Shown: positions 34,881 to 43,594 of the stretch, piece by piece
How the letters are laid out: every line of letters begins with the position of its first letter
How positions within the stretch are numbered: position 1 is the stretch's first letter
Source of the DNA: Legionella jamestowniensis
GTDB taxonomy: Bacteria; Pseudomonadota; Gammaproteobacteria; Legionellales; Legionellaceae
Direction: 5' to 3'
Assembly (NCBI RefSeq): GCF_001467745.1
Contig: NZ_LNYG01000013.1
Span: forward strand, 320,454-384,453
DNA length: 64,000 nucleotides
Made by a program: the position numbers and the translations under genes
Notes under the pieces: model-generated
The model's input: the letters and a program-made list of their open reading frames with translations, nothing else
Databases searched by the model: none
Told to the model about the DNA's origin: nothing

Positions 34881-35795
34881 ATGTGCAGAATATTATCTTA
34901 TCTAGGTATGCCTATCTTGGTAGAAGAACTGCTTTATAAACCTGATAATTCTTTTATAAAACAAAGCTATCATCCCAAATATATGTCACATTTGTTAAAT
35001 TTGGCAGGGTTTGGTCTTGCCGCCTGGGATCCCTCTTCACATAATCCTAAATTTCCGCATCTTTATAAAACACCTCAATTACCTTTTTATGATGAAAATT
35101 TAAAAAATTTAGCTTCAAAAATTTCTCCCCATTGTCTTCTTGCTCATTTGCGGGGTGTTTCCTATCACGAGAGGCAAATTATCTCGAATCAAAATGTGCA
35201 CCCTTTTGTCTTCCCACAATCCAATGTGGCTTTAGCACATAACGGTTCGTTAAGTGATTTTTCACTCATGCGTTATGATTTATTGGAATTTATCAAACAA
35301 GACTACTGGAAATACATTACAGGAACTACCGATAGCGAATGGATTTATGCGGTTTTTTTATCACAGCTTGAAAATCCTCTGGGTAGTTACGAAACAGAAG
35401 ACATTACTAAAGCAATAGTAGAAACGTTAAAAATTCTCCAACGCGTACGCGCTAAAAGGGATATTAATACCAATTCTCCCGTTAATCTTTTTATTTCAAA
35501 TGGTGAATTTATTGCTGCCACCCGTTTTGTATTGGATTATGGCTGGTTTTCTGAATCCCAGTCAGCAGCGCATCTGGATTATCATTCTTTATGGTATACC
35601 TATGGCGAAAGCTATGGTTTTTATGATAATGAATATAAGATGAAAGGAAGTAATGTAAAATCCAGTATTATTATTGCCTCTGAACCCTTAACAGAAGATA
35701 CGACGACCTGGCTTGAAGTGCCTGAATACACGTTGATTATTGCTCGCTATGTGGATAATGAAATAAATATCTTTTCGCAAGACATTGACATTTAA
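34881..35795 (+). CDS. Class II glutamine amidotransferase
   Basis: 304 residues. Begins MCRILSYLG; after removal of Met, Cys becomes the N-terminal nucleophile of an Ntn-type amidotransferase. The LLAHLRG and AHNGSL motifs of the GATase II fold follow at about 90 and 115, and TTDSEW gives the Asp that fixes the glutamine amino group. It resembles YafJ/EgtC-type stand-alone domains, which hydrolyse gamma-glutamyl amides. It is probably cotranscribed with the double beta-roll protein upstream. Substrate unknown. Confidence 0.87.
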   Translation: MCRILSYLGMPILVEELLYKPDNSFIKQSYHPKYMSHLLNLAGFGLAAWDPSSHNPKFPHLYKTPQLPFYDENLKNLASKISPHCLLAHLRGVSYHERQIISNQNVHPFVFPQSNVALAHNGSLSDFSLMRYDLLEFIKQDYWKYITGTTDSEWIYAVFLSQLENPLGSYETEDITKAIVETLKILQRVRAKRDINTNSPVNLFISNGEFIAATRFVLDYGWFSESQSAAHLDYHSLWYTYGESYGFYDNEYKMKGSNVKSSIIIASEPLTEDTTTWLEVPEYTLIIARYVDNEINIFSQDIDI

Positions 35796-35805
35796 TGAAG
35801 CCATG

Positions 35806-36345
35806 TTATTTAAACTCCGTCAGATATCGCCAACTGAGTACCCCTTGCGGAATATAGTTTACCTTCTCTATTGGACAGGTAATTAATGGGATAGCATGAG
35901 CAATTCTTATCTGTAAAAAAAGTTCATTGGGAGCCGCGGTGAGAAGGTTAATCCGCCAATGTTTCGTACTGTACCGTTTCTTCTTTTTAAATGTTTGTAA
36001 ACAGGGATACTGTTCTAATTCTTCGATAAGATAACGATACTTATTTGTTTTATCTTTAAGGACACAGCCTTTTATTCTTACCTGCTGAATTATTTTATTC
36101 ACGTCCTGTCCTGATACAAGACAACGCCTTTGTCCTATCAAATGCATATCTACTAACTGTTGGGCATTAAACTCTAAATCATGGAACGCTTCTTTTTTTA
36201 CAGCGCGCTGATTTGCGCTCTGGTAATATAAAAACACCGTTTGCAGTCCTGATACAATAAAAAGGGACAACAGCGATAAAATGAGAAGCGTAACTAATAA
36301 AATCATCCCCTCTTGATGTTTAGGATGCTCGTGCTGCTGCTTCAA
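35806..36345 (-). CDS. PilX-like minor pilin
   Basis: 179 residues. After a short basic leader (KHQEG) comes the pilin-like hydrophobic helix MILLVTLLILSLLSLFIVSG. The position-5 glutamate is absent, as is common in PilX and GspK-type minor pilins. It starts from a TTG inside the end of the PilW-like gene (26-bp overlap) and has only a weak ribosome site, so the exact start is uncertain. Two cysteines near the middle (RRCLVSG, KGCVLKD) may form a disulfide. Third gene of a minor pilin set. Confidence 0.72.
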   Translation of the reverse strand: MKQQHEHPKHQEGMILLVTLLILSLLSLFIVSGLQTVFLYYQSANQRAVKKEAFHDLEFNAQQLVDMHLIGQRRCLVSGQDVNKIIQQVRIKGCVLKDKTNKYRYLIEELEQYPCLQTFKKKKRYSTKHWRINLLTAAPNELFLQIRIAHAIPLITCPIEKVNYIPQGVLSWRYLTEFK

Positions 36346-37048
36346 TTTCTACAGTCTCACCACTCGTTAGCGTAAGCAGGATTTGCGTCATTATTCTTTG
36401 CCGCAAATGAATTGTGGCCGATAAGTTATTGATGGCTGGCGTTAATTCTTCGGCATGCTCGCGTTGGTAATACAACGCATTTTTCCCGGAATTATTTTTA
36501 TGGATGAAGAAATGCTCCTCCACCCACTCCCCCAAATAAATTGGCTCCATATAGTTAAATAATAAAGATGTTTTTAATCCAATAGTTTGTCCGTCCTTAT
36601 GGTGTTGAATTGCTGCAATTTCTTTTACTTCAGCATGGAAACAATCAGCAATAAGAACTGCCTGCTTTCTTTTATAAGAAGAATTTCCACCAATAGTCAC
36701 TGATTTTTTATCGTAGCGCAATACGGAATTAAAAAGCTCATTCATACGATAAGTCATTAAAGATTGTGGGTGTCGCACCTCAATAGCTTTAAGCTTTTTG
36801 CCGTTGCGACTATCTATAGTTTTTAACCAACTTAAACCTATACAAGGTGTAAATCCTGCCCGCTGTACACTTTCTCTGATTAAATCATCTACCCAATCAA
36901 GTTCCAAAGCCTGCTCCAACAAATCCTGCGCCCTATAATATTGTTGTTTCACGATTAAATAATGCCCCATCAATGCCCCTAACAAAACGCTAGTAAGAAA
37001 GAGGCTCAGCATCATTTCAATCAAACCTAAACCACCATGCTTTCTCAT
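36320..37048 (-). CDS. PilW-like minor pilin
   Basis: 242 residues from the ATG that overlaps the PilV-like stop (ATGA). The leader RKHGG is cut before LGLIEMMLSLFL, which keeps Glu at position 5 of the mature pilin. The rest has the length and VQRAGF motif seen in PilW proteins. It helps prime type IV pilus assembly in the inner membrane. The earlier TTG at 37081 is possible but lies within the preceding gene and lacks a ribosome site. Confidence 0.8.
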   Translation of the reverse strand: MRKHGGLGLIEMMLSLFLTSVLLGALMGHYLIVKQQYYRAQDLLEQALELDWVDDLIRESVQRAGFTPCIGLSWLKTIDSRNGKKLKAIEVRHPQSLMTYRMNELFNSVLRYDKKSVTIGGNSSYKRKQAVLIADCFHAEVKEIAAIQHHKDGQTIGLKTSLLFNYMEPIYLGEWVEEHFFIHKNNSGKNALYYQREHAEELTPAINNLSATIHLRQRIMTQILLTLTSGETVEIEAAARAS

Positions 37049-37365
37049 GAATGAAATAATTTTCGTTGTAATTGACAGCAACCCCTACCCGGCAATTTAA
37101 ATCCCCACGTCAGTTGCAGAATTTTTCCCTGAGGGATTGAAATCATTTTCAGGGTGAACGGTTGAGGGATCTCTGTAAGCGGTAAGCCTTGCAAAACCCG
37201 CTCTGCATTATTGTCCAATAGTCTGATGGCAAACGAACGCTGTAGTGCATACCGCAGCATTTGATTTATTTGCGCGTTCTGATGTAGAAGTGTTAAAGAA
37301 ATACTAGTTACGAGCACTAACGTTATTAGTAGCTCAGTTAGAGAAAAACCTTGAGAATTTTCCAT
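37045..37365 (-). CDS. PilV-like minor pilin
   Basis: 106 residues. Leader ENSQG, cut before FSLTELLITLVLVTSISLTLL, with Glu at position 5, the standard type IV prepilin signal. It is short for PilV, having a small C-terminal beta domain that ends GRGCCQLQ. First gene of the three-gene cluster; the usual neighbours pilY1, pilE and fimT are not in this window. Confidence 0.78.
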   Translation of the reverse strand: MENSQGFSLTELLITLVLVTSISLTLLHQNAQINQMLRYALQRSFAIRLLDNNAERVLQGLPLTEIPQPFTLKMISIPQGKILQLTWGFKLPGRGCCQLQRKLFHS

Positions 37366-37495
37366 AATCCATTTTTATCCGAGGTTACTTGCACGCATAG
37401 ATTAGCCGGAATAGACAAGCGAATGCAAGCCTAAGCATTCACTTTTCAGTCGCTCTTCGGTAATATCGAAAGCTTTCGGTTCTAAGGAGAGTCCG

Positions 37496-38614
37496 TTGTC
37501 TTGCGACTATCATCTTTTACCTCACCCAGGTATTCAAACATTACGTCCTTATATTCCAGGAAAAGCAGCTGAAGAATTAGCGCGGGAGCAAGGATTATCA
37601 GACATTATTAAACTAGCCAGTAATGAAAATCCATTAGGTTGTAGTATTAAAGCGAAAGAGGCATTGGCTAAACTTTCTGGGCTACAATTGGCAACCTACC
37701 CTTCCCCTATGAATCATCCATTGCGGTTTCGGTTATGTAAACAATTGGGCATTGACGAAGATATGCTGACGCTAAGCAATGGATCGGATCTGCTGTTTTC
37801 ATTAATTTTAACCACGTTTGCCCTCCACACAGGTAAGCAAATGCTGACACATGAACATGCCTTTATTTCTTATGAAATTCAAGCCCAAACCCTAGGCATA
37901 CCTGTCCAAAAAATTCCTTTATGCCCAAATTGGCAAGTGGACATTGATGCCCTGGTTAAGGCAAGTCAATTAAATAATACTGCAGTAATATTTTTGGCCA
38001 ATCCAAATAACCCAACTGGCCTTTTTATTGAACCTGACAACATTAAACATCTACTGGATAATGTGCCAAGCACTACTATCGTCGTTTTAGATGAAGCCTA
38101 CCATGAGTATGCTTATGATAAGGACGATCGCACTAGTCTTTATTGGTTGCAACAATATCCAAATTTAATTATTACCCGTACTTTTTCAAAAGCGTATGGT
38201 CTTGCGGGATTACGATTAGGCTACGCAATTGCCAGTCCAGAAATCACGGAATTGCTTCTACGTGTACAACCCCCTTTTGCAGTTAATCAGGCTGCACTTG
38301 AGGCAGCAAATGCAGCCATCGATGATGAAGAGTTTATTGCTAGAACAATCGCCCTTAATGAACAAGGCATGCAACAATTACAACGAGGATTTGATGCATT
38401 AAAATTAAATTATTTGCCATCCCGCTGTAATTTCATTACGCTTCACTGCGATATAAACGCATCAGTAGTCTATCAAAACTTGCTAAAAGAAGGCGTGATT
38501 GTGCGACCCTTAGCCTCTTATCAATTACCCCATCATTTGCGCATCACCATTGGAACTTCTATCCAAAATACACGTTTTCTTGATAAATTAGCACAATGTT
38601 TAGCTCAAAATTAG
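37496..38614 (+). CDS. hisC: Histidinol-phosphate aminotransferase family protein
   Basis: 372 residues. Class I/II PLP aminotransferase with the HisC start (HPGIQTLRPYIPGK), KLASNENPLG, NPNNPTG, DEAYHEY and the PLP lysine K232 in TFSKAYGLAGLRLGY. TTG start with AAGGAG about 8 bases upstream. HisC forms histidinol phosphate from imidazole-acetol phosphate. Because phhB, a gene of phenylalanine and tyrosine metabolism, follows after 12 bp, this copy may act mainly on aromatic amino acids. No other his genes are in the window. Confidence 0.9.
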   Translation: MSCDYHLLPHPGIQTLRPYIPGKAAEELAREQGLSDIIKLASNENPLGCSIKAKEALAKLSGLQLATYPSPMNHPLRFRLCKQLGIDEDMLTLSNGSDLLFSLILTTFALHTGKQMLTHEHAFISYEIQAQTLGIPVQKIPLCPNWQVDIDALVKASQLNNTAVIFLANPNNPTGLFIEPDNIKHLLDNVPSTTIVVLDEAYHEYAYDKDDRTSLYWLQQYPNLIITRTFSKAYGLAGLRLGYAIASPEITELLLRVQPPFAVNQAALEAANAAIDDEEFIARTIALNEQGMQQLQRGFDALKLNYLPSRCNFITLHCDINASVVYQNLLKEGVIVRPLASYQLPHHLRITIGTSIQNTRFLDKLAQCLAQN

Positions 38615-38626
38615 CGGAGAGTACCC

Positions 38627-38965
38627 ATGAAAACTGATTTAAGTCAAAAACACTGCGAATCATGCGAAGGCATTGGCCAAGCACTCACAGCTGAACAAAT
38701 AAAACATTTAATGCCACAGCTTGATACTCATTGGCAGGTACAAAGCGGCAATAAAGAAATTAAGCGCTCTTTTAAGTTTGCTAATTTTTATGAAACAATG
38801 GCCTTTGTGAATGCAATTGCCTGGATTGCTAATATTGAAAATCATCATCCTGATCTTGAAGTCGGTTATAACTACTGCCATGTGCGTTTTATGACACACG
38901 CTCTAAACGGTTTATCACATAATGACTTTATCTGTGCTGCAAAAATCGATGCTTTATTGAACTGA
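38627..38965 (+). CDS. phhB: Pterin-4a-carbinolamine dehydratase
   Basis: 112 residues. The family core is intact: FKFANFYETMAFVNAIA, the NHHPDLEVGYN active-site motif with paired His, and the LTHALNGL-like end. It dehydrates 4a-hydroxytetrahydrobiopterin to recycle the cofactor of phenylalanine hydroxylase (phhA, not in this window). It forms an operon with the hisC-type aminotransferase. Confidence 0.93.
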   Translation: MKTDLSQKHCESCEGIGQALTAEQIKHLMPQLDTHWQVQSGNKEIKRSFKFANFYETMAFVNAIAWIANIENHHPDLEVGYNYCHVRFMTHALNGLSHNDFICAAKIDALLN

Positions 38966-38979
38966 TTTTTGTACTCCCC

Positions 38980-39008
38980 GCAAAGAACTTACAGGGAAAG
39001 TTCTTTGC
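38980..39008 (+). repeat. Hairpin after phhB
   Basis: GCAAAGAACTT (38980-38990) pairs perfectly with AAGTTCTTTGC (38998-39008). It starts 15 bp past the phhB stop. No T-run follows. Confidence 0.45.
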
Positions 39009-39016
39009 CACATCCA

Positions 39017-39063
39017 GGGGATCAACTTTGTTAAAAAAATATTTTTAGACATAGTTGATCTCC
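39017..39063. repeat. Second hairpin after phhB
   Basis: GGGGATCAACT (39017-39027) and AGTTGATCTCC (39053-39063) form an 11-bp stem with one G-T pair; the 25-base loop is A/T-rich (AAAAAAATATTTTT). Confidence 0.4.
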
Positions 39064-39151
39064 TGCAAGCAAACGCTATCCACATTCATGAGCTCCTTCA
39101 AATGACATGTCGCTTTCAAGACGACGTGCGGAAACTTTTTGCGTTGTTAAA

Positions 39152-40120
39152 CTAATAGAATATCACCTGATTTTGTTCAACTTCACTATTGTCTTCCGGA
39201 ATACTCTCCTTTTGAGAATCAGATTCATCCCGGTTGCTGAATATACCATCATTAGTCCTTGCAGGATTTATAACAATACGATTTGTTTGTCGAGGACTGC
39301 TCACAGGAGGCTCTTCCATCCTCCATTTTATTTCATTATTTTTTATAAATTCATAATCTCTAAAAGCACTGTTAAGCGTTTTTATTTTTTTACATAACTC
39401 TTTTTTACTGTTTTTTTCTAAAAGTGCGTCAACAGCTGTTAATGCTGAGTATATGCCACACCCAACGGCCAAAATTAATACCGCAATTCCTAATACAGGA
39501 ACTGCTGAAAACCCAGAGATGATTCCTAAACCGCCAAGCAACCCCATAAGTCCGGCACTGCATCCTGCTACTGAGCCAAAAGCACCTACAAATCCCAGAA
39601 AGGCTTGGTATGCTAGTGTACCCAGAGGCATTGATTGTTTACTTTTTATTTTTATAAAACTAATAAAAGTATTGATCGTGAGGGTAATTCTCTTATTTCT
39701 TTCCAAGTCAGGGTGGTAGATATTATTATTTATTGCAGCGAGCGCCTTGAAATAAGCAATCACAAATTCCTCTTGTTTTCCTCTAAAACTAAGGGCATGA
39801 AGCTCTCTTAATTCCTTATCCGCCTCACTAGCGACTAAATACCCTTTTTCAATCGCTTTTTTTGTCCTTCCAGTTAACTCTTCAAGAAGCCCTAAAAATT
39901 TATCATTTATCTTTTTTTCTTCCTCTTGCGATTTTTGATAGGACACATAGAAGATAGGAATGCTGATAAGAAGAAATAAAACACTGCTCACACTTCCTAA
40001 TGTTAGAGCAAAAGCCCCACCGACCCCCAGACTGAGTGAAGAAAATAAAATTCCAAATAAAGGCCAGGCAACCCCAGCGCCTGTTCCTAGTCCTTCAAAA
40101 AACGGCCTGCTAAGAGACAT
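39152..40120 (-). CDS. Protein with two membrane-hairpin regions, candidate effector
   Basis: 322 residues. Two glycine-rich hydrophobic regions (about 8-60 and 172-228) flank a soluble helical middle (about 65-165). The C-terminal 70 residues are polar, ending in a glutamate-rich patch (ESIPEDNSEVEQNQ) then VIFY, which resembles Dot/Icm translocation signals with an E-block. No signal peptide. No family recognised. It may sit in a host membrane after secretion; this is inference. Confidence 0.68.
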   Translation of the reverse strand: MSLSRPFFEGLGTGAGVAWPLFGILFSSLSLGVGGAFALTLGSVSSVLFLLISIPIFYVSYQKSQEEEKKINDKFLGLLEELTGRTKKAIEKGYLVASEADKELRELHALSFRGKQEEFVIAYFKALAAINNNIYHPDLERNKRITLTINTFISFIKIKSKQSMPLGTLAYQAFLGFVGAFGSVAGCSAGLMGLLGGLGIISGFSAVPVLGIAVLILAVGCGIYSALTAVDALLEKNSKKELCKKIKTLNSAFRDYEFIKNNEIKWRMEEPPVSSPRQTNRIVINPARTNDGIFSNRDESDSQKESIPEDNSEVEQNQVIFY

Positions 40121-40239
40121 GTTTGTTCAACCATAAATGCTGCAACCTGGTTCTTAGCAGAGGCTTATAAAATTTATTTCATTCAGCATTCTGCATTTGT
40201 ATGCAATCCAGAAACCAATTGCAGCATAAAGTTTAGTAA

Positions 40240-41157
40240 TTAAGGTCTGTCGTCAATCTCTCTTCGTTGGCTAGGCAGAAAGTCTTTTCTATCTAATCCC
40301 ATTGCAACAGCCAAGGCACCTGCCACATAAATGGAAGAGTAAGTTCCAACAACAATTCCTATGATTAATGCCAGGGAGAAACCGCGAATCGTCTCCCCCC
40401 CGTAAATAAACAAAGCAACAACCACAAATAAGGTGAGCATTGAGGTCATAATTGTTCGTGACAGCGTTTGGTTAATAGAAATATTCATAATTTCCAAAGA
40501 TGGCGTCCGACGAATTTTAACGAAATTTTCCCGTACCCGGTCGAAAACCACAATGGTGTCATTTAGAGAATAACCAATCACGGCGAGCAAACCTGCCAAC
40601 GCTTTTAAGTCAAACTCAATGCCAAACATCGCAAACACCCCAAGAATTAAAACAGGGTCATGAATGAGGGCCACCGCAGAACTGACTGCCAGACGATACT
40701 CAAAGCGCATGCCGATATAAATCATCGTTGCAAGTAAAGAAACAAGAACAGCTAAAGCCCCTTTGGTCGCTAACTCTTGACCTACTTGAGGACCTACAAA
40801 ATCAACACGTTGTTTAGTAGCTCCTGGCAATTGCTGCATTACTTTATCCACCAACACGGTCTGATCAATGTCAGCACGAGGAGCAATACTAATAAGGACA
40901 TCTTTTGATGTCCCATAGCTAATCACCTGTGCTTCTTTAAAACCAGCCTTATACAAATTGTTACGAATGGTTTCAAGGTCTACTGCTTGGGGATAAGAAA
41001 CCTCAATTTGGGTGCCTCCGGTAAAATCTAAGCCCCACTTTAAGCCATTAATCAATAAGGCGCCAATGGATACCACAAAAATAAGCGCAGACAACAAAGC
41101 AGTCCACTTTCGTGCACCCATGAAGTCTATCTTTGAATTTGGATTAAAAAATTCCAT
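40240..41157 (-). CDS. secF: Protein translocase subunit SecF
   Basis: 305 residues. Six membrane helices, the first periplasmic domain with DFTGGTQIEVS, and the conserved GYSLNDTIVVFDRVREN loop between TM4 and TM5. With SecD and YajC it uses the proton gradient to pull preproteins through SecYEG. It follows secD by 12 bp on the same strand and is the last gene of the operon. Confidence 0.95.
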   Translation of the reverse strand: MEFFNPNSKIDFMGARKWTALLSALIFVVSIGALLINGLKWGLDFTGGTQIEVSYPQAVDLETIRNNLYKAGFKEAQVISYGTSKDVLISIAPRADIDQTVLVDKVMQQLPGATKQRVDFVGPQVGQELATKGALAVLVSLLATMIYIGMRFEYRLAVSSAVALIHDPVLILGVFAMFGIEFDLKALAGLLAVIGYSLNDTIVVFDRVRENFVKIRRTPSLEIMNISINQTLSRTIMTSMLTLFVVVALFIYGGETIRGFSLALIIGIVVGTYSSIYVAGALAVAMGLDRKDFLPSQRREIDDRP

Positions 41158-41169
41158 CTAAGCCTCGTC

Positions 41170-43026
41170 TCAAATACCAATCGAAAGTTTTTTTACATTA
41201 CGACCGCCATAGTACCAATTCACAATGGCACGCGTGTAAGTAATACTGGTGATCATCGAGGTTAATAAACCTAATGATAAAATTACGGCAAACCCACGCA
41301 CAGGCCCACTACCGATCGCAAAAAGAACAATAGCCACAATAAGTGTCGTGACATTTGCATCCACAATGGTTGAAAACGCGCGATCATAACCCGCGTGGAT
41401 TGCAGCTTGCGGCGATAAGCCATTACGCAATTCTTCACGAATTCTTTCGTAAATCAGTACGTTTGCATCCACCGCCATACCCACAGTTAATACAAATGCT
41501 GCAATGCCTGGTAGTGTTAAGGTATTGCCAATTAATGACATGAGGGCACTAAGCAAAATCAAGTTTAAAAATAATGCTATGTTAGCTACCAAACCGAAAA
41601 AACGGTAATAAACGAGCATTAGGATCAAGATAAGTCCCATACCTACCTCAAGGGATATTAACCCTCGACGAATATTCTCCTTACCCAGGGAAGGTCCCAC
41701 AGTGCGTTCTTCTACTGGATAAATCGCCGCAGGCAAGGCTCCAGCACGTAGTAGTAATGCTAAATTACTGGCTTCTTTACTATCAGAAAGACCTGTAATT
41801 TGGAAATTATTACCTAAGGCATTTTGAATGACTGGGGCACTAATAACTCGTTCCTCACGTTGCGTCACGCGCTTTTCAACGCCATTCACGGTATAGGTAT
41901 TTGTTTTGGTTTCAACAAATACAATAGCCATACGCTTGCCAATATTTTCGCGAGTGATCTTAGTGAATAAGCTTTCGCCACCACCGCCTAATTGGACTTG
42001 CACAGCAGGTGTACCTGTTTGTTGATCAAAACTGGACACCGCACTGGTAATAGAATCCCCACTTAATACAATCTGGCGTTTCAACAGGATAGGATGGCCA
42101 TTCATCATATATAATTTACTATTAACAGGAATTACCCCGGTCTGCTTAGCCAGTTGTGCATCATTTTCTTGGTCAACCAAATAAAATTGCAACGTTGCTG
42201 TTCCACCCAAAATTTGTTTGGCCCTTGCTGCGTCCTGAATACCTGGTAAATCAACGGCTACCCGTGTTGCCCCCTGCTGCTGGACTACTGCTTCCCCTAC
42301 CCCTAACTCATTGACTCGATTTCGTAAAATACTCATGGTTTGATCAATCGTATTTTGACGAATTTCATTGAGCTCTGCAGGTGATAAGGCAGCTAAAACG
42401 GAGTAAGTTGCATTGGATTGGGTGATAAGCAAGTTCGGAAATTTGCTCTTAATTTCTTTTAAACCACTTTCCATGGTCGCAACATCCCGAAAACGAATAT
42501 CAATTCCCTTTTCAGCAATATAGCGAATACCCACATAACGGATACCTGCTTCACGCAAATCCTGGCCGACATTTTTCATCAAACCTTCATAACGGCGACT
42601 CACGACACTATCGATATCCACTTCAAGAAGAAAATGCACCCCTCCACGCAAATCCAAACCTTGCTTCATCGGTTCAGCCCTAATGGAACTTAACCAGCTA
42701 GGAGTGGTTGGCATAAGATTTAAAGCCACCGTATAATCTGAACCTAATGCATTCTTAATTGCATCCCGAGCCAGTAATTGCGTATCCGTTGAAGCAAAAC
42801 GCACTTCCAAACTTTCGCCAGAAATAACAAGTGAATCATACTTGATTTTCGCTTCATCCAGTGTCGTTTGCACTTGCTGTTTTAATTGTTCCATATCCAC
42901 AGGAGATTGCGAAGAAATTTGCACCGCAGGATCTTCGCTGTACAAATTAGGAATTGCGTAAACAAGGCCAATCACCGCAATAATGACCAGCATCAGATTT
43001 TTCCACAGAGGGTATTTATTCTGCAT
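41170..43026 (-). CDS. secD: Protein translocase subunit SecD
   Basis: 618 residues, standard length. One N-terminal helix, a large periplasmic part containing LDLRGGVHFLLEVD, ARxxQxLGGTATLQF, and five C-terminal membrane helices with the conserved GMAVDANVLIYERIREEL. It works with SecF. The start is 19 bp after the yajC stop. Confidence 0.95.
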   Translation of the reverse strand: MQNKYPLWKNLMLVIIAVIGLVYAIPNLYSEDPAVQISSQSPVDMEQLKQQVQTTLDEAKIKYDSLVISGESLEVRFASTDTQLLARDAIKNALGSDYTVALNLMPTTPSWLSSIRAEPMKQGLDLRGGVHFLLEVDIDSVVSRRYEGLMKNVGQDLREAGIRYVGIRYIAEKGIDIRFRDVATMESGLKEIKSKFPNLLITQSNATYSVLAALSPAELNEIRQNTIDQTMSILRNRVNELGVGEAVVQQQGATRVAVDLPGIQDAARAKQILGGTATLQFYLVDQENDAQLAKQTGVIPVNSKLYMMNGHPILLKRQIVLSGDSITSAVSSFDQQTGTPAVQVQLGGGGESLFTKITRENIGKRMAIVFVETKTNTYTVNGVEKRVTQREERVISAPVIQNALGNNFQITGLSDSKEASNLALLLRAGALPAAIYPVEERTVGPSLGKENIRRGLISLEVGMGLILILMLVYYRFFGLVANIALFLNLILLSALMSLIGNTLTLPGIAAFVLTVGMAVDANVLIYERIREELRNGLSPQAAIHAGYDRAFSTIVDANVTTLIVAIVLFAIGSGPVRGFAVILSLGLLTSMITSITYTRAIVNWYYGGRNVKKLSIGI

Positions 43027-43045
43027 AGTATGTCCCTAACTCAAC

Positions 43046-43378
43046 TTAAAGGGATTTAAGAGTGCCCTTGGGCAAAATGGCGCTTACGGCATTTCGCTGA
43101 ATGTTAATTTCAACATTTTCAGCAAGTGCAACTTTAACGTATTGGTCATCAATATTGACAACTTTCGCCAAAATACCACCAGAAGTAATAATTTCATCCC
43201 CTTTTTTTAATTTACTAATCATTTCACGATGTTCTTTGGCTCGTTTATTTTGTGGCCTTATTAACATGAAATAAAAGAGCACAAAAATAGCGACAATCAT
43301 GATCAGCGAAAACGTTCCATCAGCCTGCCCGTGAGTTGTGGGCGCAGCAGCCATAGCATCACTTATTAAAAAACTCAT
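43046..43378 (-). CDS. yajC: Sec translocase accessory protein YajC
   Basis: 110 residues, one membrane helix (IMIVAIFVLFYFMLIRPQ) and the small soluble domain with KKGDEIITSGGI. GGAG precedes the start (AGGAGAATGGT). It heads the yajC-secD-secF operon. A 216-bp gap separates it from the TGT-like gene upstream, room enough for its own promoter. Confidence 0.93.
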   Translation of the reverse strand: MSFLISDAMAAAPTTHGQADGTFSLIMIVAIFVLFYFMLIRPQNKRAKEHREMISKLKKGDEIITSGGILAKVVNIDDQYVKVALAENVEINIQRNAVSAILPKGTLKSL

Positions 43379-43594
43379 ACCATTCTCCTCAAATTCGCTG
43401 TTTAGTCATTGCTTCACAACATGTTTCATTTATTTGCACAGGTAAAACAAATAATAAAATCCCTGTAGCCAGACAAGGTGCGTGACATCATATCTAGATT
43501 TCTATCGCTCGTAAATGAATGTTGATAAATTCACTCCGTACATGATAAAAAAACCTGTCATATACAGAGAAAAATTCATTCATTTAAAGCGAGA

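Noticed and set aside
37496..38614. Part of a histidine biosynthesis operon
   Set aside because: No other his genes are nearby and phhB follows directly.
38980..39063. Rho-independent terminators after phhB
   Set aside because: Stems are good but no T-run follows either, so they are listed as hairpins only.
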